Source: Thiobaca trueperi (GTDB lineage: Bacteria > Pseudomonadota > Gammaproteobacteria > Chromatiales > Chromatiaceae). From it: a DNA stretch of 64,000 nt. This document shows, in pieces, positions 1 to 8,422 of the stretch. The stretch spans positions 372,001 through 436,000 of the forward strand of contig NZ_SMAO01000002.1 in the NCBI RefSeq assembly GCF_004342175.1, read 5' to 3'. Each line of letters begins with the position of its first letter. The stretch's first letter is position 1. The notes under the pieces were generated by a model. That model was not told where the DNA came from. It worked only from the letters and a program-made list of their open reading frames with translations, and made no database searches. Both the position numbers and the translations under genes were made by a program.

Positions 1-2
1 TG

Positions 3-188
3 ATCGGACGGCAGTGGTCTTACCGCTCGCCGGATGGCTGGGAGTCTGACATTATCCCGCTGCCGCATCCCTCCGGCGCTTCGACCTGGTTCAAGATGGA
101 GCCGGGGCGGACCCTGCTCCGGCAGGCGCTTGAACTCATTGCCATGCATCCAACCTGGCGCGCCTGGATGGATCAACGAGGACCGTAG
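3..188 (+). CDS. Uracil-DNA glycosylase-like protein, C-terminal end (partial)
   Basis: An open frame enters from the left edge and stops two bases before the dctQ start. It encodes about 61 residues ending WRAWMDQRGP. The segment LPHPSGAS followed by a tryptophan resembles the conserved HPSG-type leaving-group/DNA-contact motif near the C-terminus of uracil-DNA glycosylase superfamily proteins, which remove uracil from DNA in base-excision repair. Only the tail is visible, so the exact family cannot be fixed and the assignment rests on this one motif. The close spacing to dctQ suggests co-transcription, but no functional link is apparent. Confidence 0.5.
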   Translation: MGRQWSYRSPDGWESDIIPLPHPSGASTWFKMEPGRTLLRQALELIAMHPTWRAWMDQRGP

Positions 189-189
189 A

Positions 190-726
190 ATGAATGCCCT
201 GCTGCATCTCTCGACACTCATCGATACGCTCAACCGTCGCCTTGGACGCGCCGCCATCTGGCTGATCCTGGCCGCCGTGCTCCTGAGCGCGCTCACCGCC
301 ACCCTGCGCTATCTGCTGGACTGGGGATCGAACGCCATGATCGAGGCCCAGTGGTTCCTGTTCGGACTGGTGTTTCTGCTGTGCGCGCCCTGGACGCTCC
401 AGGAGCAGGGCCATGTGCGGGTGGACCTGATCTATGGCCGGCTGCCGCCGCGCTGGCGGGTGATGGTTGACATCTTCGGCGGGCTGCTCTTTCTGCTGCC
501 GGTCTGTCTGCTGATCGCCATCGACTCCTGGGGCTATTTCCTGCTCTCCTGGCAGCAGAACGAGTCGTCCATGAACCCTGGCGGGCTCATCTGGTGGCCG
601 ATGAAGCTCGCCATCCCGGTCGCCTTCGGGCTGCTTGCCGCGCAGGGTCTCTCCGAGATCATCAAGGGGTTTGCGGCGCTCACCGGGCATCGACCCCTGC
701 CTGACATCGCGAAGGGAGTGCACTGA
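190..726 (+). CDS. TRAP transporter small permease (DctQ-like)
   Basis: A 178-residue membrane protein with four hydrophobic segments, the first around residues 19-40 (AAIWLILAAVLLSALTATLR). This is the size and topology of DctQ-family subunits of tripartite ATP-independent periplasmic transporters, which import organic acids or related solutes using an ion gradient. The ATG at 190 lies one base after the upstream stop; longer in-frame starts would run through the previous gene. The large permease follows immediately. No periplasmic binding protein (DctP) gene is visible here, so the substrate cannot be named. Confidence 0.85.
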   Translation: MNALLHLSTLIDTLNRRLGRAAIWLILAAVLLSALTATLRYLLDWGSNAMIEAQWFLFGLVFLLCAPWTLQEQGHVRVDLIYGRLPPRWRVMVDIFGGLLFLLPVCLLIAIDSWGYFLLSWQQNESSMNPGGLIWWPMKLAIPVAFGLLAAQGLSEIIKGFAALTGHRPLPDIAKGVH

Positions 727-727
727 G

Positions 728-2185
728 TTGGAAGCCTGGTTTGCCGCCAATCTGGCGCCGATCATGTTCGCGGCGCTGATCCTCTTTCTGCTGATCGGCT
801 ATCCGGTCGCCTTCTCGCTTGCCGCCGTCGGCATGCTGTTCGGCTGGATCGGCATCGAGCTGGGGATGCTCACCCCGGCGCTGTTGCAGGCGCTGCCGGA
901 TCGCGTCTTCGGCATCATGCGCAACGAGATCCTGCTCGCCATCCCGTTCTTCACCTTCATGGGGTTGATCCTGGAGCGCAGCGGCATGGCCGAGGAGCTG
1001 CTGGACACCGTCGGCCAGATCTTCGGCGGCATTCGCGGCGGACTGGCCTACGCGGTCATCTTCGTCGGCGCGCTGCTGGCGGCGACCACCGGCGTCGTCG
1101 CGGCATCGGTGATTGCGATGGGTCTGATCTCGCTGCCGATCATGCTGCGCTACGGCTATCACAAACCCCTGGCGACCGGAGTCATCGCCGCCAGCGGCAC
1201 CCTGGCGCAGATCATTCCGCCCTCGCTGGTGCTGATCGTCATGGCCGACGTGCTCGGGCGCTCGGTCGGCGACATGTACAAGGGCGCGCTGCTGCCCGGA
1301 CTGGTGCTGACCGGGCTCTATGCGCTCTATGTCTTCGGCATCACCCTGATCCGACCCGATTACGCCCCGCCGCTGCCCGCCGAGGCGCGGACGCTGCATG
1401 GCCGCGCCCTGGTCATGCGGGTGATCATCGCCCTGATACCCCCGCTGGCGCTCATCTTTCTGGTGCTCGGTACCATCTTCATCGGCTGGGCCACGCCGAC
1501 CGAGGGCGGCGCCATGGGTGCGGTCGGCGCCCTGCTGCTGGCCGTCGCCAAGGGGCGGCTCAACCTGGACATGCTGCGCCAGTCGATGACGACCACTGCC
1601 AAAATCACCAGCTTCGTGGTCTTCATCCTGATCGGCTCCAGCATCTTCAGCCTGACCTTCCGGGGCGTCGATGGCGATCTCTGGGTGGAGCACCTGCTCA
1701 CCTCGCTCCCCGGCGGGGCGCTGGGGTTTCTGATTTTCGTCAATCTGCTGGTCTTTCTACTCGCCTTTTTCCTCGATTTCTTCGAGATCGCCTTCATCAT
1801 CCTGCCGCTGCTGGCGCCGGTCGCGGCGGCGCTCGGCATCGATCTGGTCTGGTTCGGGGTGCTGATGGGGGTCAACATGCAGACCAGCTTCATGCATCCG
1901 CCATTCGGCTTCGCGCTCTTCTATCTGCGCTCGGTCGCCCCGCCTCAGGTCCGTACCACCGACATCTATTGGGGTGCCGTGCCCTTTCTCGGGATTCAGA
2001 TCCTGATGGTCATCCTCATCATCGCCTTCCCCGGACTGGTGAGCTGGGGGCTGGATGCGCCGCTGTCGGATCACACCCCGACCGAGATCACGGTTCCGGA
2101 TCAGGGCGGATCCAGTCTGCTCGACAGCGACGATTTTGGCGGCATGTTCGAGGCCGCGCCTGAGACCGGCGACCCGAAAAATTGA
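728..2185 (+). CDS. TRAP transporter large permease (DctM-like)
   Basis: Encodes a 485-residue polytopic inner-membrane protein of the DctM family, the translocating subunit of a TRAP transporter. Typical features are the N-terminal hydrophobic hairpin with [12 protein letters not shown], the [14 protein letters not shown] segment, and [14 protein letters not shown] about a third of the way in. The best start is TTG at 728, directly after the dctQ stop; longer starts lie inside dctQ. The C-terminus carries a polar tail of about 35 residues rich in Asp/Ser that is not part of the permease fold. Together with dctQ it forms a two-gene unit. Confidence 0.9.
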   Translation: MEAWFAANLAPIMFAALILFLLIGYPVAFSLAAVGMLFGWIGIELGMLTPALLQALPDRVFGIMRNEILLAIPFFTFMGLILERSGMAEELLDTVGQIFGGIRGGLAYAVIFVGALLAATTGVVAASVIAMGLISLPIMLRYGYHKPLATGVIAASGTLAQIIPPSLVLIVMADVLGRSVGDMYKGALLPGLVLTGLYALYVFGITLIRPDYAPPLPAEARTLHGRALVMRVIIALIPPLALIFLVLGTIFIGWATPTEGGAMGAVGALLLAVAKGRLNLDMLRQSMTTTAKITSFVVFILIGSSIFSLTFRGVDGDLWVEHLLTSLPGGALGFLIFVNLLVFLLAFFLDFFEIAFIILPLLAPVAAALGIDLVWFGVLMGVNMQTSFMHPPFGFALFYLRSVAPPQVRTTDIYWGAVPFLGIQILMVILIIAFPGLVSWGLDAPLSDHTPTEITVPDQGGSSLLDSDDFGGMFEAAPETGDPKN

Positions 2186-2199
2186 GACAGGATGTCGCC

Positions 2200-2742
2200 A
2201 TGTCTCGCCTGATCCTTTTCAACAAACCCTATGGGGTGCTGACCCAGTTCTCCGGCACTGAGTCGGAACGCACGCTCAAGGACTATATCCCCATCCCTGG
2301 CGTCTATGCCGCTGGCCGTCTGGACAAAGACAGCGAAGGACTGCTGCTGCTGACCGATGACGGACGGCTCCAACACCGCATCAGCCATCCCCGATACAAA
2401 GAATGGAAGACCTACTGGGTGCAGGTCGAGGGCACGCCCGACGCCAGCCAACTGGCCCAGCTTCGCAACGGCGTTCTACTCAACGATGGCCCGACCCGTC
2501 CCGCCCAGGTCCACGCCCTGCCCGAGCCGGATCTCTGGCTGCGCGAGCCGCCGATCCGCGTGCGCAAACAGATCCCGACCGCCTGGATCGAGATCGCCAT
2601 TCGCGAGGGCCGCAACCGTCAGGTGCGCCGCATGACCGCCGCTGTCGGGCTGCCGACCCTGCGCCTCGTCCGCATTGCCGTGGGCGACTGGCGACTGGAT
2701 GGGCTGCTGCCGGGGCAGTATCGGGAGTTGACTCCAGCGTGA
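2200..2742 (+). CDS. rluE: 23S rRNA pseudouridine synthase RluE
   Basis: A 180-residue RsuA/RluE-type pseudouridine synthase without an S4 domain. It begins with [14 protein letters not shown] and contains the catalytic-Asp motif [11 protein letters not shown] (Asp42). The C-terminal [13 protein letters not shown] and LPTLRLVRI blocks are diagnostic of the family. In E. coli RluE makes pseudouridine 2457 in 23S rRNA; overall similarity to that protein ([24 protein letters not shown]) supports the specific name. ATG at 2200 is preferred over TTG at 2182 because conserved sequence begins right after it. Confidence 0.9.
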   Translation: MSRLILFNKPYGVLTQFSGTESERTLKDYIPIPGVYAAGRLDKDSEGLLLLTDDGRLQHRISHPRYKEWKTYWVQVEGTPDASQLAQLRNGVLLNDGPTRPAQVHALPEPDLWLREPPIRVRKQIPTAWIEIAIREGRNRQVRRMTAAVGLPTLRLVRIAVGDWRLDGLLPGQYRELTPA

Positions 2743-2850
2743 CACTGAGACGCGCCGGATTTGCATCGAAACGGTTGACGGGACGCCGTGCAAAGTGTAA
2801 ATTGCCGCCTCTTCGATTCCGGATCGTGATTCATCCGGCCCGTACGAAAA

Positions 2851-2927
2851 CGGGGTATAGCGCAGTCTGGTAGCGCGCCTGCTTTGGGAGCAGGATGTCG
2901 GGGGTTCGAATCCCTCTACCCCGACCA
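2851..2927 (+). tRNA. tRNA-Pro (TGG)
   Basis: A 77-base cloverleaf with acceptor CGGGGTA pairing TACCCCG, anticodon loop containing TGG, T-arm GGGGGTTCGAATCCC and encoded CCA. It is the first of four tRNAs on the same strand. Confidence 0.96.
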
Positions 2928-2973
2928 AATCGCGGCCCAAAAGGCTCAGGCACATCGAACAGAATTCGACACT

Positions 2974-3050
<77 letters not shown>

Positions 3051-3091
3051 AACAATCGAATTGCGTCAGGGATGATGGAAAGGTTTGTAAT

Positions 3092-3168
3092 GGTGGACGT
3101 AGCTCAGTCGGTAGAGCGCAGGATTGTGATTCCTGTGGTCGTGGGTTCGATCCCCATCGTCCACCCCA
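3092..3168 (+). tRNA. tRNA-His (GTG)
   Basis: Cloverleaf with anticodon loop TTGTGAT (GTG). The extra 5' G at position -1, characteristic of tRNA-His, is encoded at 3092. The acceptor GTGGACG pairs with CGTCCAC, and CCA is encoded. Confidence 0.96.
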
Positions 3169-3232
3169 TTTAGTTTAAATGATTGGTTTAAAAGTCGTTT
3201 TCAGGCATTTAAATCATGATGCAGGTCAGAAC

Positions 3233-3308
3233 GGGTCGTTAGCTCAGTTGGTAGAGCAGTGGACTCTTAATCCATCGGTCGTAGGTTCGAATCCTACACG
3301 ACCCACCA
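3233..3308 (+). tRNA. tRNA-Lys (CTT)
   Basis: A 76-base cloverleaf with GGGTCGT/ACGACCC acceptor, anticodon loop CTCTTAA (CTT) and encoded CCA. Its 3' half (from 3264) recurs, displaced, at 4771 and as a short remnant at 5182. This marks the gene as the site of repeated insertion or tandem duplication. Confidence 0.96.
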
Positions 3309-3326
3309 ATCAAAAGAAGTCAAAAC

Positions 3327-3357
3327 AAGCGGTTACAGTCATGTAACCGCTTTTTTT
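3327..3357 (+). terminator. Intrinsic terminator of the tRNA cluster
   Basis: A perfect 11-bp stem, AAGCGGTTACA/TGTAACCGCTT, with a 4-base loop and a run of Ts. A second copy lies at 4834-4864, showing that it travelled with the tRNA-Lys 3' half. Confidence 0.9.
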
Positions 3358-3621
3358 GTGCCTGTTGATCGGGCTTTCTGGTCTGCTTTTTCTGCCTAAC
3401 TTCTCGCGATCCCGCTCCAATGTTGGTTTGGCTGGCATCCCGTCGGCTTGACTTGATGATCATGCTCGCTTAGTGATGGTGTTGTGGCACCTGCTACAGG
3501 AACAGTTTCCAGCGGCGGATCTGTCGTACCTGCGGGTGGATCAGAATGAACGTTTTTAACCGGTACAGGCTCCAATTTTCTCCGTGCGACATCCCGTCGA
3601 TTGACGTTTAGACTTTCCAGC

Positions 3622-4581
3622 ATGGCGCATCACGATCCCTCGTATAAACTGCTCTTTTCGCATCGCGAGATGGTCACCGACCTGATTCGCGGCTTTGTTC
3701 ATGAGGACTGGGTAGCAGAATTGGATTTCAACACCCTGGAACGGGTGAGCGAATCGGCGGTCAGCCATGATCTGCGCGAGCGCGAAGATGACATGATCTG
3801 GCGGCTGCGCTGGGGCGAGCGATGGCTTTACGTCTATCTGTTGCTGGAGTTCCAGTCCAGCGTTGACCGCTTCATGGCGGTGCGGTTGCTGACCTATATC
3901 GGACTGCTCTACCAGGATCTGGCCGCAGCGGGCGAGATTCCGCCCGGTGGTCGGTTGCCGCCGGTGGTGCCGATCGTGCTCTATAACGGTGAGAAGGCGT
4001 GGTGGGCCAAGACCAGTCTGGACGACTTGATCGAGCCGAACTTACCGGAACAACTGCAACGCTGGCAGCCGCAGATCCGCTATCTGCTGCTCGACGAACA
4101 CCGCTATGCCGAGGCCGAGCTGGCCGGACAGCGGAATCTGGCCGCCGCCCTGTTTCGCCTGGAGAACAGTCGCCAGCCCGAAGACATTGAGCGGGTGTTA
4201 GCCAGTCTGATCGACTGGTTGACCGCTCCGGAACAAGATGAACTGCGCCGCGCCTTCGTGGTCTGGCTCAAGCGGGTGTTGCTGCCGGCACGGGTGCCCG
4301 GCGCTGAGATTCCCCCTGTCAACGACTTACAGGAGATGCATGCCATGTTAGCCGAACGGGTGAAGACCTGGACTGAGGAGTGGAAGCAACAAGGGCTTGA
4401 TCAAGGCCGGTTAGAAGGCGAGACGAAAGTGGTACGCCGTTTATTAATCCGCCGCTTTGGCGCGTTGCCTGCTTGGGTCGATCAACGCCTGGAGCGCGCC
4501 AGCGAAGCGGATTTAGACGCTTGGACTGAACGGTTGCTGGACGGTCAGACGCTCGAAGCCGTCTTCAACGACCTGAACTGA
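3622..4581 (+). CDS. Rpn-family recombination-promoting nuclease / transposase_31-like protein
   Basis: A 319-residue protein beginning MAHHDPSYKLLFSH, the usual opening of the Rpn (YhgA-like, PD-(D/E)XK) family. The nuclease core is visible as REDDMIWRLRW, then YVYLLLEFQSS, with Asp and the Glu of EFQ as the probable metal ligands, followed by PPVVPIVLYNG. The C-terminal part is helical and charged. Rpn proteins are DNA endonucleases that promote RecA-independent recombination in E. coli and are often multicopy. ATG at 3622 is chosen because family similarity starts there. A decayed paralogue lies at 4914-5180, and both copies follow a tRNA-Lys 3' end plus terminator. Confidence 0.85.
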   Translation: MAHHDPSYKLLFSHREMVTDLIRGFVHEDWVAELDFNTLERVSESAVSHDLREREDDMIWRLRWGERWLYVYLLLEFQSSVDRFMAVRLLTYIGLLYQDLAAAGEIPPGGRLPPVVPIVLYNGEKAWWAKTSLDDLIEPNLPEQLQRWQPQIRYLLLDEHRYAEAELAGQRNLAAALFRLENSRQPEDIERVLASLIDWLTAPEQDELRRAFVVWLKRVLLPARVPGAEIPPVNDLQEMHAMLAERVKTWTEEWKQQGLDQGRLEGETKVVRRLLIRRFGALPAWVDQRLERASEADLDAWTERLLDGQTLEAVFNDLN

Positions 4582-4770
4582 AGCCTTCAAGATGGAAACA
4601 TCGACAGATCGTCGTCATGCTCACGCCGGTTTTCCGGTCTTACTCCGGTTTGGCGGAGGCTATCTGGTCGCTTTCTGGTGCTGATTTGGCCGCTCAGGTG
4701 CCTTGGCAATGCCAGCGATGCCTTTTTCTTTCAAACAGTTAAGGGTCGCTTGGCCGGGATGTTCGTGGGG

Positions 4771-4912
4771 CTCTTAATCCATCGGTCGTAGGTTCGAATC
4801 CTACACGACCCACCAATATAAAAAATTTAAAACAAGCGGTTACAGTGATGTAACCGCTTTTTTTGTGCCCGTGATCCGGGCTTTCTGATCTGCTTTTCTG
4901 CCCAGCTTTCCT
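4771..4912 (+). repeat. Displaced copy of tRNA-Lys 3' half plus terminator and downstream DNA
   Basis: This 142-base stretch matches 3264 to about 3400 with a few changes and indels. It contains the anticodon loop CTCTTAA through the CCA end, the AAGCGGTTACA hairpin, then the GGGCTTTCTG(A/G)TCTGC segment. It cannot encode a complete tRNA because the 5' half is missing. The copied unit extends well beyond the tRNA, arguing for duplication of a whole cassette or for an element carrying its own tRNA end and terminator. Confidence 0.9.
4834..4864 (+). terminator. Second copy of the AAGCGGTTACA terminator
   Basis: The 11-bp stem AAGCGGTTACA/TGTAACCGCTT, with loop GTGA and a T-run, duplicates the terminator at 3327-3357. 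It may end transcription of the upstream Rpn gene. Confidence 0.85.
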
Positions 4913-4913
4913 C

Positions 4914-5180
4914 AACAACTGCAACGCTGGCAGCCGCAGATTCGGTATCTGCTGCTCGACGAACACCGTTATGCCGAGGCCGAACTGGCCGGACAGCGGA
5001 ATCTGGCGGCGGCGCTTTTTCGCCTGGAGAACAGTCGCCAGCCCGAAGACATCAAGCGGGTGTTGCTCCCGGCGCGCGTGCCCGGCGCAGACCTTCCCCC
5101 TGTCAACGGCTTGCAGAGGAGATGCACGCCATGTTAGCCGAACGGGTGAAGACCTGGACTGAAGAGTGGAAACAGCAAGG
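4914..5180 (+). pseudogene. Truncated Rpn-family nuclease pseudogene
   Basis: Nucleotide similarity to 4046-4398 of the intact Rpn gene begins at CAACTGCAACGCTGGCAGCC. The 5' half with the nuclease core is missing. Two further lesions are visible: an 81-bp in-frame deletion between two copies of AGCGGGTGTT (4190 and 4271 in the intact gene), and a 2-bp insertion where CAGGAGATG became CAGAGGAGATG. The sequence breaks off at CAGCAAGG and is followed directly by a tRNA-Lys tail remnant. It cannot encode a working nuclease. Confidence 0.88.
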
Positions 5181-5181
5181 G

Positions 5182-5204
5182 TGCGAATCTACACGACCCG
5201 CCAA
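5182..5204 (+). repeat. Second displaced tRNA-Lys 3' end remnant
   Basis: TGCGAATCTACACGACCCGCCA matches the T-arm and acceptor end of tRNA-Lys (TTCGAATCCTACACGACCCACCA) with one deletion and two substitutions. It is followed by a different terminator, which may be the original one of the tRNA gene. Confidence 0.75.
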
Positions 5205-5210
5205 GCAAAT

Positions 5211-5245
5211 AAGCCGGTTGCGTCGCAAGACGAACCGGCTTTTTG
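5211..5245 (+). terminator. Intrinsic terminator, possibly the ancestral tRNA-Lys terminator
   Basis: Stem AAGCCGGTT/AACCGGCTT with a 13-base loop and a following TTTT. It sits right after the last tRNA-Lys tail remnant. The bases from 5246 to 5433 show no convincing gene and presumably hold the cas promoter, which I could not place. Confidence 0.75.
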
Positions 5246-5433
5246 TTGTCTCCTGGCAATACTCCTGACAATATCGCGCCTGATTTGGTCTCTATTCGTG
5301 TCTGGTGGCGGGTGCGGGTGCATGGACTGAGCGGTCTGTCAGGAAGCAGGTAAAGCCGAATTGAGACGACAGATTTGGTGAGATGGGCCAGTGTCAACGA
5401 ATCTCTCCACCGGGAAAAGAGAAGTTCACGGAT

Positions 5434-5733
5434 ATGGAATACCTGGCAGATTATTTTCGCTATTGGGGCAAGGCTGATCCGGCGGTTGAGACGGGGGTTT
5501 CGTGGCATCCGCTGGTTTATCACTGCCTGGATGTGGCAGCCTGCGGGCAGGTGCTTCTGCGATGTCAGCCGGCCTGGCTGGACAAAATGGCCGTCCTGTC
5601 CGGACTCGATCCTGTCGTCCTGTCACCGTGGCTGGCGTTTCTCCTCGCCATCCATGACATCGGCAAATTTGGGGATGGTTTTCAGGCGCTGCGGCCTCTG
5701 GGCATTGCGCAGCAATTCGGAATCCAAGAATCA
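5434..5733 (+). pseudogene. 5' fragment of a second, divergent type I-E cas3 (HD domain only)
   Basis: About 100 codons starting at ATG 5434 read MEYLADYFRYWGKAD, then WHPLVYHCLDVAACGQVLL and LLAIHDIGKFGDGFQ. This closely resembles the N-terminus of E. coli-type Cas3 (MEPFKYICHYWGKS, LLIYHCLDVAAVAD, FIALHDIGKFDIRFQ), including the HD metal-binding motif. The frame then loses similarity and ends at 5808 inside the intact cas3. The intact cas3 downstream has its own, different HD domain, so this is a leftover of an earlier cas3. Without the helicase it should be inactive as Cas3. Confidence 0.85.
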
Positions 5734-5752
5734 AGTCAAGGATTTAGATGTG

Positions 5753-8422
5753 ATGCGCTTCAGTCATCTTCCTGCCTCTGCAAGAACAATCTGGGCGAAA
5801 AGCGGTGATTCTGGCGGTCATAGCCTGCTCGCCCACATGCTGGACGTGGCAGCCGTCGCTGAGACGATTCTGAGCCGCGAATCGGCACAGACTCAGAATT
5901 GGGCGGCCTGCTCATTCCATCTCCCGCAGCCAACTGCAAGCCGCTGGTTTGCCGCCATCGCCGGACTCCACGATTTCGGCAAGGCAATCCCCGGTTTTCA
6001 GTTCAAATGGCCGGAAGGTCAGCGGGCCGATGAAGCCGTTGGGCTGGCTTTCAAGACGGGTTCGCTCGATGTTCACCGTCACGATCTGGCAGGAGCCGCC
6101 CTGCTGCATCGGCAGCTTCCCGCCCGGTTTCCTGGCGCAGAGTGGATTCGAGGCGTGTGTCAGGCGCTTGGTGCCCATCACGGCTATATGCCCAATCCGA
6201 TGGAGATCAGGGACTCGATGCCGCGCTATGAAGGCGCCGCCTGGGCCGATGTGCGGACCGAAATCCTGGATGCCTATCTGCAAACCCTGGCGCCGGGAGA
6301 CGGCCCCGCGCTGGAAGATCTGCCGCTGCCAGCGGTCGCCTGGCTGGCCGGACTGACCAGCGTCGCGGACTGGATCGGCTCAAACCTGGAGTGGTTTCCG
6401 GCTGGCGAACGAGCGGACACACTCGCCGGTCATTTTGACAAGGCCCGTGAGCTTGCCGAGGCCGCCCTGGACGCCATCGGCTGGCCCGCCTATCAACCGC
6501 TGCTCGACACGGCGGCGGATACCGATCACCTCGTCTGGCGCATCCTTGGTCAGCCGGACAAAACAGTCGCAGCGCGTCCGCTCCAACAGGCCGCTGACCG
6601 ACTGCTGACCCAGGCCACTGGCCCCACCCTGTGCATCGTTGAAGCCCCCATGGGCGAGGGCAAAACCGAGCTGGCGTTGCTCGCCCATCTCCGGCTACAA
6701 GCCGCCAACGGGCATCGTGGGCTGTACCTTGCTCTTCCCACTCAGGCGACCGGCAATGCCATGTTTGATCGCGCCCTGGCTTTCCTGCGCGGCTTTTCAC
6801 CGGATTTGCGACTGGACATCCAGTTGATCCACGGCGGCGCCATGCTGGATGAACGCATCCACCGGCTGCGCGGGGTGGATGACTCGCAAGCCGAGTCAAT
6901 CAGCTCATCCGTCTGGTTTTCCCAGCGCAAACGTCCCCTGCTCTCTCCCTATGGCGTCGGGACCGTCGATCAGGCGCTGTTCGCCACCTTGAACGTCAAA
7001 CACCATTTCGTGCGTCTCTGGGGCTTGACCAACCGGGTGGTCGTGCTCGACGAGATCCATGCCTACGACACCTATACCAGCGGGCTGATCGAGGCGTTGC
7101 TGCGCTGGCTCAAACCACTGGGCTGTTCGGTGATTCTGATGAGCGCGACCCTGCCGGCCAAGCGCCGTGCCGCGCTGCTCGACGCCTGGGGCGCCACGGA
7201 TCGGCCCGAGATCGCCTATCCGCGCATCCTGATGGCGCGGAACGGCGAAACGCTCGGGGAAACCGTTGCCTGCCGTTCCCTGGCGCCCATCCAGATCAGC
7301 GGCATCGCGGAAGATCTGGCTACCCTGGCGGACGCAGCGCTTGCCTGTCTCGCTGAAGGAGGTTGCGGTCTGGTCGTCGTCAACACCGTGCAGCGGGCCC
7401 AGGATCTTTACCTCCTGCTGCGCGAACGGCTGGACGAGCCGAGCGAACTCCTGCTGTTCCACGCCCGCTTCCCCGCTGATGAGCGTGCAGCACGCGAGCG
7501 CGATGTGTTGACACATTTCGGGCCAACGCCAACGGCTCGGCGTCCGACGCGCTGTCTGCTGATCGCCACTCAGGTTGCGGAACAAAGCCTGGATCTGGAC
7601 TTCGATTTCATGTTCTCCGATCTGGCTCCGGTGGATCTCCTGCTGCAACGGTCTGGCCGACTGCACCGGCACGAGCGTGAACGGCCGCCCGCACATCGGC
7701 AACCGCATCTGCGGATCGCCGGACTCCTCAATGAACGCCCGCCCGAACTGACCGAGACCGCTTGGGGCTTCGTTTACGATCCCTATGTTCTTTACTGCAC
7801 CTGGGTCGTGGCACTCCGCGAGCCGTTATGGCGACTGCCCGAAGACATTGATCGACTGGTGCAAGCCGTCTATTCCGGCGATCCCTTCGAGGAAGAGGAT
7901 CGACCCGACTTCCTGGCCACCCTGGACAAAGCCTTGGGTGAGCACTACGCCAAGATACAAACCCAGCGGCAACAGGCGATCAACGCCGCCATCGACGCTG
8001 ACGCCGAGCCGCAGAACGCCTACAACCAGAAGCCGCGTGCAAATGAGGAACGGGACGGTGGAGGCACGCCTGTCGTCACCCGCCTGGGAGACGATAGCCT
8101 GACGGTCATCCCCGTTCTGGTGGCGGATGACGGCTGGCGCTTGTTACCGAACGACCCACCGTTTAACCCGGAAATGGTTCCTGATGACGCACTGGCCCGG
8201 CGCATCTTCGGGCGTCAGGTCCGCATCTCCCGCAAGGGCGTTCTCCACGCCTTGCTTGCTCTGCCGCTCCCGAAAGGTTTTGACGAACACCCGCTGCTGC
8301 GACACCTGCGACCGCTTCCTCTACACGATGGTGTCGCTGACATCGGCGGAATTCGCGTTATCCTCGACCCCGAGCTTGGAATCGTCTACAAACCACTCTC
8401 ACCCGACACGGAGGCGGCATGA
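5753..8422 (+). CDS. cas3: CRISPR-associated helicase/nuclease Cas3 (type I-E)
   Basis: An 889-residue HD nuclease-SF2 helicase that degrades DNA once Cascade has bound its target. The HD domain shows GHSLLAHMLDVAAVAE and AGLHDFGKAIPGFQ. The helicase has Walker A APMGEGKTELALL (about residue 299), Walker B VVVLDEIHAYD (about 431), motif III LMSATLPAKRR and motif VI LLQRSGRLHRH. ATG at 5753 (or GTG at 5750) follows an AAGG site; the longer open frame upstream is out-of-frame DNA of the old cas3 fragment. It overlaps cse1 by four bases (ATGA), so the operon is translationally coupled. Confidence 0.95.
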   Translation: MRFSHLPASARTIWAKSGDSGGHSLLAHMLDVAAVAETILSRESAQTQNWAACSFHLPQPTASRWFAAIAGLHDFGKAIPGFQFKWPEGQRADEAVGLAFKTGSLDVHRHDLAGAALLHRQLPARFPGAEWIRGVCQALGAHHGYMPNPMEIRDSMPRYEGAAWADVRTEILDAYLQTLAPGDGPALEDLPLPAVAWLAGLTSVADWIGSNLEWFPAGERADTLAGHFDKARELAEAALDAIGWPAYQPLLDTAADTDHLVWRILGQPDKTVAARPLQQAADRLLTQATGPTLCIVEAPMGEGKTELALLAHLRLQAANGHRGLYLALPTQATGNAMFDRALAFLRGFSPDLRLDIQLIHGGAMLDERIHRLRGVDDSQAESISSSVWFSQRKRPLLSPYGVGTVDQALFATLNVKHHFVRLWGLTNRVVVLDEIHAYDTYTSGLIEALLRWLKPLGCSVILMSATLPAKRRAALLDAWGATDRPEIAYPRILMARNGETLGETVACRSLAPIQISGIAEDLATLADAALACLAEGGCGLVVVNTVQRAQDLYLLLRERLDEPSELLLFHARFPADERAARERDVLTHFGPTPTARRPTRCLLIATQVAEQSLDLDFDFMFSDLAPVDLLLQRSGRLHRHERERPPAHRQPHLRIAGLLNERPPELTETAWGFVYDPYVLYCTWVVALREPLWRLPEDIDRLVQAVYSGDPFEEEDRPDFLATLDKALGEHYAKIQTQRQQAINAAIDADAEPQNAYNQKPRANEERDGGGTPVVTRLGDDSLTVIPVLVADDGWRLLPNDPPFNPEMVPDDALARRIFGRQVRISRKGVLHALLALPLPKGFDEHPLLRHLRPLPLHDGVADIGGIRVILDPELGIVYKPLSPDTEAA

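Noticed and set aside
680-1693. A 337-codon minus-strand frame
   Set aside because: It is antisense to dctM and rich in Gln, Asp and His, typical of the reverse strand of a membrane-protein gene.
5383-5808. A 141-codon frame as a stand-alone Cas3'' (HD only) protein
   Set aside because: Similarity to Cas3 stops after about 100 codons in the middle of the HD domain. The rest is out-of-frame sequence of the intact cas3 start, so a remnant is more likely than a split Cas3''.
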